Assembly: GCA_027574665.1 (NCBI GenBank)
Contig: CM050659.1
Location: forward strand, 21,305,001-21,369,000
Length of the DNA: 64,000 bases
Origin: Rhynochetos jubatus
Taxonomy: Eukaryota; Chordata; Aves; Eurypygiformes; Rhynochetidae
Direction of reading: 5' to 3'
Part shown: positions 57,401-64,000 of the stretch, one piece after another
Position numbering within the stretch: the first letter of the stretch is position 1
How the letters are laid out: each line of letters starts with the position of its first letter
Made by a program: the position numbers and the translations under genes
The notes under the pieces: model-generated
Told to the model about the DNA's origin: nothing
The model's input: the letters and a program-made list of their open reading frames with translations, nothing else
Databases searched by the model: none

Positions 57401-60355
57401 GGCCTACGTTATCCCTGGTGTGGGCAGCCCCGGGATAATACAGACTATTTATTTCGAGGCGCTGAGCAAGCCCATTGTCCTGACGCTGGGAAACGAAGCT
57501 CCCCCAAAAGGGTAAGGGGTAAGGGCTTCCCAGCAGAAACGGATCTGGCCTTTGGTGTGTGTTTTACTCATGAAGCTGAGGCGGTCAGCAGGGCAGTAGG
57601 CAGGCTGTTTGCAGTTCAAAAATAAGAAATGTTGTTTTTTAAAGGTTTTTTTAAAATAAAAAATGGAAGATTCATCATTTCTTTGGTTTGACTTCCTCCT
57701 CAGTTAGTCAGAAATCATCAGGAAATGCCACCGAAGGAAATCCGTCCTGTTCTGCGCAGTCAGCACAAGGAATGTGCGCACACAGAGGACAGCGAGGGGG
57801 GCCCTGGCTCTTCCCGGCAGAGCTGAGAGAACCGCAGGGACAGCTCAAGAGCAAACGTGCATGACACGTACAGTAAAAATGACAGGGAGACAAAGTAAAG
57901 ATGGATTTCCACAGTCGGCACATCCAGAACCTGACTTTTGCACGAACTGAAACCTGGGAATAACCCCAGAAATGTCAGCAAATCTTTTTTTCATGTTTAT
58001 ATAAAGCACAAAAGCATCATTTACCGTCCATACCCCTCTTCAGACCTTGTTTTCTCTAAACAGCTCTGGGTGTTAAACGATACACAAGGCTCATCCAAGA
58101 GCTTTATTTCTATTGCAGGCTTGCCCCGTGCTCCTCTCACCGGTGGCCACATCGTCCCTCCCCCCACAACCTGCAGCTGGGCCGGCTCACAAAGTGCCTG
58201 AATGTTGTTATTTACCTGCAGCCCCCCCGGATCAAGCTGGGAGAAAGGGATGTTTTGGTGTTATTCCGTCAGGTACGGTAGCCTATATGCTTGTGGCTGC
58301 AAAAATGGAGACGTCTAAGTGAAAGCACCACGTTTTTCCACTGTTAACCCTCCTAACGAGCTCTTGCTAACACCGCTGAGCGCAGCTCTGCATCGAAGAA
58401 GCGGGGGGAGCGTGTCTAGTGGCTGGTCTGTACTGGGAGGAGGTGGGAAAGGGAGGCACAGGAGTCTGGAGCAAGGAGAAGAGCAGCTGTATCCTTGAGG
58501 ATCCATTCAATCCTGTAGATGAGACACCGCATGGGAAAGGATAAATAGGTGAACAACCCCAAACCTCACTTTTACAGCCTGGTTACACCTTTTCTAGAAA
58601 CAGATGTTCGTATTCAGAGCAGGACAGCGTTATTCACAGCAGCGAGCGGAATGTGCCAGGTACGGCAGCGAACCATCCTCCCTCAGCCCTTCACATCACT
58701 CTCTAGCTCTCCAGCTTGTGCCTCTCCGGAGGAGACCGCCACGGTCAGGCTCACCCTCAGGGCTCCTCAGCGTCCCGGAGAGCAGAGCCCAACCCGTGCT
58801 GGCAGGTCCCCAAGCCGCTGCCCGCCAGAGAAGGAAAATAACCTTTACAGGCAGAAAGCAGGTGTGTCCCAGCCCTGCGGGTACCATAGCCAAAGCAGAA
58901 ACAAGCGGAAAGAGGAAACAGCTCTGAATTACATCTTGTGTTTATCAGGGTTATTTTTCCTACGGGTGCCTTTGATCCCACTTCCCAGGGAAGCAGCGGG
59001 TTCAAGGAGCTCTGTGGCATAAGGAAACGCCCGCGGTCCTTCTGCCGGGGAAAGGCTCGGCAGGTCTGGCCGTGCGGTGGGACGGAGCCCACGCCTGGCC
59101 GTGGGGACGGCTGTGTGCCCGCTGCCTCTTCAGCTCGAAAACCCCTGGCAAGCTCCTTTTGCTGCGTGGATCAGGAGGAAAACACACCCAGCCACATACA
59201 CCTTCTCCCTTCCTGAGTCCCAGGGGAGAGTTTCACCCTTGTACCTGGGGGAGGGAAACCTGCAGCCTCAGGAGGAGGCAGAAAACATCACGCTGAGCTG
59301 GAAGTCTTGCCTACAAATACTGTGTTTTAGTGGCAGTTGGGGCATGCTTTCTCAATATTCCAAAAATCAGATTTTCCTGAGAACTCTGACACTTGCACCG
59401 CAACCCAGCGGGATTCTCAGCCTGGAAAACATTGACACAAAAGCTTCCCAGCACTGCGGAGCAGCGGTTAGTGTGAGATGGGATCGGTATCTCCAACCCA
59501 GGGTTGAGCAACCTGTTTGTCAAACCACGATCTGGCCGCTTCCCGGGGCGGTGCTCGCTTCCCCTGCACGCCAGCCATCGCAGTACAAAGGGCCAAGGGC
59601 AGGGCAGGCGGGGAGAAACCCAGGGAGGAAAGCTACTCGGCACAGAGTGAGACCGTGCTGGGCAGAAGCAAGCCCTACCCTGCTGTACCCGATACCCAGC
59701 TGCTGCTTCCACAGGGAAATTGCAGCCCAGGAGCCAATGCCACTTTTGTAGGAGGCTGCACTGTTACTAGTAACCAGCCTCAGGAAATACCACAAGGCAA
59801 AGCCAGAGGGGAGAGCCAGCGCCAGGATCTAGGGGCCCATGGGGAAACCCCAAAAAGAGTCTCTGCTGCTGTCAAGGCAGAGAGGAGAAACCCGCGCCGC
59901 TGCCTCCTGAGGGGCTGATCTTACATGTGACTTGTGAAACCTTTCAGGGGGAAGTGGTCGATCTCTGGCTGCTGTTTGGAGTCATTTTCATGGAAGTCTC
60001 CAAATAGATGTTATGCCTCAGTGCTGAAGAGGGCATTTTTTAGAAAAGTAAACAAAATGCTGTTGCCACAGGCCACGTTTTCTCAAGGAGGGTACATGTA
60101 CATGGAGTCCAGCTGTTTTCCTCTCGCTCTCTTTCCGCTCATTTTGGCACGTGCCTGTGGCAGAGAGAAGCCGGCCCAGCAGCCTAGCGCAAAGCAGCGG
60201 GGAATCCAGGACTCAGACCCTCAAGTAAAAGCAATTCATCTGGATTTCTTGTCACAAAAGAGCATTTTTCATCAAACTGGCAAGGAAATCAGCCTAAGTG
60301 GTGTTTTGGGTGATGCTAAATTGACCAAAGCAGTTGCTGCCCACGGTTGCCCACG
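54461..60355. other. Gene-free GC-rich intergenic stretch
   Basis: No gene was recognised on either strand. CpG density is raised at about 54720-55020 and stays moderately high to about 56.2 kb. Open frames of up to 224 codons occur, but none has domain structure, splice sites in register or a familiar sequence. Confidence 0.5.
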
Positions 60356-60420
60356 GCAGGGGAGTTGGAACTGGATGATCTTTAAAGGTCCCTTCCAACC
60401 CGAACCATCCTGTGATTCGG
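60356..60420 (+). mobile_element. CR1 LINE 3' end fragment
   Basis: The segment carries gttggaactggatgatcttt, aggtcccttccaacccgaac and catcctgtgattc. This is the well-known 3' terminal sequence of avian CR1 elements, with a diverged copy of the terminal 8-base repeat. It is severely 5'-truncated, as most CR1 copies are. It lies inside a 272-codon open frame (59934-60752), which is therefore unlikely to be a gene. Confidence 0.92.
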
Positions 60421-61894
60421 TTTCCCCCTCGCTGCCCAGCGCCTGCCTGTGCACACCAAAACCTGGGAGACTGCGTGCACTGGCCTGTGCTGACAGGATG
60501 GGCAGGCTGGGGAAAGGAGAAGGAAATGCTGGTTTTCCCTATCACCTCCTCCCGTGCCGGGCTGCCCCGCGGCACATATGTCCACCACCACCAGCATGTG
60601 CCGCGATGGGGATGCTGCAGTACGCACCCAGCCGTGCTGACGTCTGTTTCCAGCCACACAGGGGAAACAGAAAACATCTTTCTATTTGGATATTTTTATT
60701 TTATTGCTACTGGAAACACGTGCAGCAAGGCAGAGCTGGGAGCGCTGGGTGAGCTCAAAGCACAGGTCGGCCTCGGCACAAGGAGCCCCTCCGGCGCCTG
60801 GGGCTCCCTGCCCCAGGAGATAACCGAGCCAGCGGTATCAGGCTGTGCCCAGGCGCAGGGCTGCTCTGCACTGGGGCGCGGGAGCCACCAGCCCTGCGGC
60901 GGGAACACGCCAACACCCAGCGGCTTTAAGGTGGGGGTGCTCCGCTTCCCGGCGCTACCAGCTTTGCATGCACGAGGCTCTGCAGTCCCTGCTCTTGTTA
61001 TTTTTACCGCTTTCAAACTTCTGAAGCAGGCAGACAACTGTCCGTGTTCACGCAGCTGATTACACCCTGCGGCACGTGGAGTTTGGGGTCATTGGACCCT
61101 TCCCCAGATGCCCCAGGGAGGTGGGGTGTTCCTGGGCATCAGACACGGCAACACCCATCACCCTGGGAACAGGGTGCCCATCACAGCTAATCTTGGGCTG
61201 AGGTTGGTCCGTTGACCCCCACTCCCAACCCTGTTGGGTGCCAGTCCTCGACCCGCCCCAGCCCAGCGGTGGGCAGCACTGGCTCACCCAAAGGTGCCTG
61301 TGATAAGCACCCACCCCGGCTGCCCAGCAGCCTCCGCAGCCCTCCCGCAGCCCCCCCGCAGCCCCGTGGCCGCCTCAGCTGCCATCCGGAGCAGAAAGCG
61401 ATGCCGTTCCTTGGTGAGCTCCGGTTCACACGTAACCCTGCTGCACCTCTGCCCGCGCTGGCTGCTCTCAACTGGGGGCACTATGGCTTTCCCAGGGGTG
61501 AAAGAGGGGACTCGGGGACCACAAGACTCTGCCATCTGAACTAAATCAGCCAGTTTTCCATCACCTTGCCATTTTCACTGATTAGTTTTATAGGCAGGAG
61601 AGGAAAACTTGCAAAAACAGGACTGTAGCTGTGGTGGGATGCTTAAGGGCGTGGGGCTGATGAGACCTGTGGTCAGAGGTTGAAAAGGCACGATGGTGTA
61701 GTTGGAGAAAACAGCAAGTGGTTTTTCAGCACAGAAACGTCTCTGTCATCACCTGCACACTCCTTCAGCCTGCACAGCTTTAATACTTCAAAATAAAACA
61801 GGAGGAGGGAATGTCTGGACAATATTCAGGTCTTGCAAATTTGGTGAGAACAGGTAATCAGGCTGAGAAAAGAGAGACAGGCAACAGAATGGAT
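60421..61894. other. Gene-free GC-rich intergenic stretch
   Basis: No recognisable gene or repeat family. The Pro-rich open frames near 61.2-61.5 kb come from CCC/CAG-rich DNA. Confidence 0.5.
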
Positions 61895-61944
61895 GGGAAA
61901 ACCTTCATGGGAGTCTGCGCCTTAACAGACACCAGAAAACCCAC
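61895..61944 (+). pseudogene. C2H2 zinc-finger relic, plus-strand piece
   Basis: The plus strand reads GKTFMGVCALT and then, after loss of one base, RHQKTH. Spacing from Phe to the hydrophobic residue to the two His is exactly that of a C2H2 finger (F-x5-L-x2-H-x3-H). The Cys-Cys half is absent or unrecognisable and the frame is broken at 61927-61928. No finger is functional. Confidence 0.55.
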
Positions 61945-61959
61945 TCTTTAGTTAAGGTT

Positions 61960-62051
61960 TCTCTCATGTGGATTCGCTGATGTTTAATGACGCGTGAACT
62001 CCCACGAAAGCTTTTCCTGTGGTTGGGACGTTCTCAGTGTCTTCTCTGATG
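61960..62051 (-). pseudogene. C2H2 zinc-finger relic, minus-strand piece
   Basis: The minus strand reads HQRRH, a stop where Thr would be, ERP, then KSFRGSSRVIKHQRIH and MRET. This is the end of one finger, a damaged linker and the second half of the next finger. The CxxC half of that second finger is deleted, the linker has a stop, and the following linker TGEKP has become MRET. It is a dead remnant of a multi-finger gene, opposed to the plus-strand piece next to it. Confidence 0.75.
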
Positions 62052-64000
62052 TCTTATAAGCAACAGAGTTGTGCTGCGGCCTTGGAGAACTCTGTCTGTC
62101 AGACCCCCCCCAGGCACAAACCCCCAGAAAGTTATTTACTAGTTTATTTATTACTTCTGTGGCACATGGGGCTGCTTGTCAGATTCAGCATTTTCCCATA
62201 AAAACAGATGAAAGGACAAGAGGGAAAGGTAGGCTGTGTAAGATGGGAGCCGCCCCATCCCATCATCCCATGCCATGCCCTGCCATCCCATCCGATCCCA
62301 TCCTATCCCATCATCCTATCTCATCCTATCTCATCCCATCCCGTCCCATCATCCTGTCTCATCCTATCTCATCCCATCCCGCAGCACCCGCTGTGGCACC
62401 AGCTCAGGCTCCTTCCCACACCGTCACCAGCCCCTCATCTGTCTCTGGGTGTTCTCACCGACCACTGTGAACACCCTGGTTTTGGTTAAATTCTCAGTGT
62501 TGCCAGTATCTTGATTGGGTTCATTTTAGCTTGTATTAGCTAAATCAGTCTTGTATGAAAAATCCATGCCCCGGATGATTCGGAATCCTCTGTGTGTCAA
62601 TGCATTCACTTGGCGCTTGTTCCGTCAGCAATGACAGGTAATGCAAATAAGCATTTCTGTTTCCAAACACTCGTAACTACTGTTTGCCCCTACTTCTACT
62701 TCTCCCTTTCAGGATCAGCTTTTCAGAGGTCTGTGAGCACCTACTGACACAGCGAGATGCCTCGAGGGTGTTTCACAAGCGCCTTAGCTGTTTGTCCATG
62801 GTTTTATACACGTCAAGATGGAAGATTGTCCTTCACAGACTTCCCCAACTTTGCCTCTAGAAATTCACGCTTAGCCGGGTGCCTCACGTTTAGCATCATT
62901 TCTTGTTCCCATTCATTTATTTGGTACCAAACTGATGCCCGCTGGGCTGTAATTTCCAGGGTTGCTGTAAGCTGATTTTAACACTAGCTTGTTTTTCACG
63001 GGCGGTGTTACATTTTGGGAAGCTGTGCTGCTGGCTCCTCCCACCACTGCCATGGCCCAGCCCTGCTGCTCAGACAGTGCTCCTGCCCCAAATCCTCCTG
63101 AAAACCAGCTGCGTTCCTCTCCCTTGGCAGGGATGGAAACATAGCGGATCCTCTTTGGTCTGATGCAATAATTTGTGTAATTGTATTAAGCTGGTGATTT
63201 TAGCTTGTTTCTCCAGGGTTACTGAGTCTGTGGTTAACGTGATCAGTGTCAGGGTGGGGGAGGGCTCTCCTGGTCCTGACCAAAAGTCCTCCAAGTTTCA
63301 AACCTTACCTTTAAGCCCAGAGAAAAAGCAAAGCCAGGCCCAAAATGCTGATATCGCTGGCCAAAATAAAAATCCTTCTTCTGTGGTTTGCTATAAAGCA
63401 CAGGCTGCCCCTTTCTCTCCTGCTCTGAGGGGCAACATGGATTGCTCTGCTAGGAAAATCAGGTTCACAGCCCACGAGAAAGCAGGCTCCGCTCTCCTGC
63501 TTGGAAAGGTTTCCAAAACCTCACTAGTTATGGCCAGAGTGGCCAAATCGGCCCCAGGCATGCGGTTCGGCATCTGCATCCTGGTCTAAACACCCCAAAA
63601 AGCCTTTTGCAAAGAGGGCCCCTGAAATGAGTGCCCAGGTGGTGGAACAGAATGGGCTAATAGAGGGATCAGCGCTCAGCCCAAACCCTCTGACGTGTTT
63701 GGAGCCAGGCTGGCCATGCCATTTTCTCCCATGACAACGACGTTTCCTTAGGTGTCTGCTGACGCCAGCAGTGGCTGTCCGTGTCAACACTGCTCCCATG
63801 TACGTACACACACACAGACCGGGTTCTGGCGAATAAACTTGTCCTGGGACAGTTCCAAAGCCAAAACAGAGCTCTTTTCCCCCTTAAACCAAGACTAACC
63901 TTCCAAGCCTAAACTTCAGATCCTGAATTTGCATGAGATTCCTCAGTCAGCTCCTGCTTTGCAGAGCCTATGAGCCCTTATTAAATTCGTAACGTAGCAG
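62052..64000. other. Intergenic stretch with a simple repeat
   Basis: Apart from the CCATC-type repeat at 62253-62381, no gene, RNA or known repeat was recognised to the end of the window. Confidence 0.5.
62253..62381 (+). repeat. (CCATC)n-type array with 38-base higher-order unit
   Basis: The array is made of catcc/tatcc pentamers and variants. Its end consists of two 38-base blocks (62306-62343 and 62344-62381) that differ at one base, so a longer unit was itself duplicated recently. Confidence 0.92.

Noticed and set aside
59077-59751. 224-codon plus-strand open frame
   Set aside because: Low-complexity, Pro/Gln/Arg-rich composition, no family resemblance, and other frames are also open in places, as expected for GC-rich DNA.
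59934-60752. 272-codon plus-strand open frame as a gene
   Set aside because: It runs through a CR1 3' end read in translation, has no recognisable domain and lies in GC-rich intergenic DNA.
1-64000. tRNA, rRNA, snoRNA or CRISPR array
   Set aside because: No tRNA B-box-type sequence, rRNA block or regularly spaced repeat array was seen on reading the window.

Overview
The window is vertebrate nuclear DNA, and almost certainly from a bird. The one securely identified gene is spread over small exons with GT-AG introns. A retroposon end at 60356-60420 matches the 3' end of the CR1 LINE family typical of birds. There is also an endogenous-retrovirus LTR of avian type. Nothing bacterial (operons, CRISPR arrays, IS elements) is present.

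The identified gene is GAB3 (GRB2-associated binding protein 3), on the + strand. I could place nine coding exons, 33429-33732 through 49795-49911. They join with every splice phase agreeing into 1728 nt, which is 575 codons plus a stop. The first exon, which should supply about two dozen N-terminal residues and the start of the PH domain, was not found. It probably lies upstream of base 1, making intron 1 longer than 33 kb. The protein has a PH domain, two GRB2 SH3-binding proline motifs, three YxxM motifs for the p85 subunit of PI3-kinase, and two C-terminal tyrosine motifs of the SHP2 type. It is a docking adaptor that gathers GRB2, PI3K and SHP2 under growth-factor and cytokine receptors.

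Layout. Bases 1-33428 are read as GAB3 intron 1 or intergenic DNA. This stretch holds an LTR-like element (13668-14006), a truncated relative of it (9998-10138), a good exon-like structure on the minus strand (8072-8216) and a weaker one on the plus strand (12538-12710). GAB3 exons 2-10 and their introns follow. The 3' UTR begins at 49912, with a near poly(A) signal at 50395 and a plausible far one at 54436. A CpG-rich island lies inside that interval (about 51960-52320). Bases 54460-64000 contain no gene I can recognise. They hold CpG-rich DNA, a CR1 fragment, a decayed C2H2 zinc-finger relic in two opposed pieces (61895-62051) and a CCATC-type satellite-like repeat (62253-62381).

Most long open frames in the window are chance readings of GC-rich intronic or intergenic DNA and are left out. 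The observations most worth follow-up are the minus-strand exon candidate at 8.1 kb, the opposed zinc-finger relics, the tandem NAGNAG acceptor of GAB3 exon 5, and the CpG island in the 3' UTR interval.
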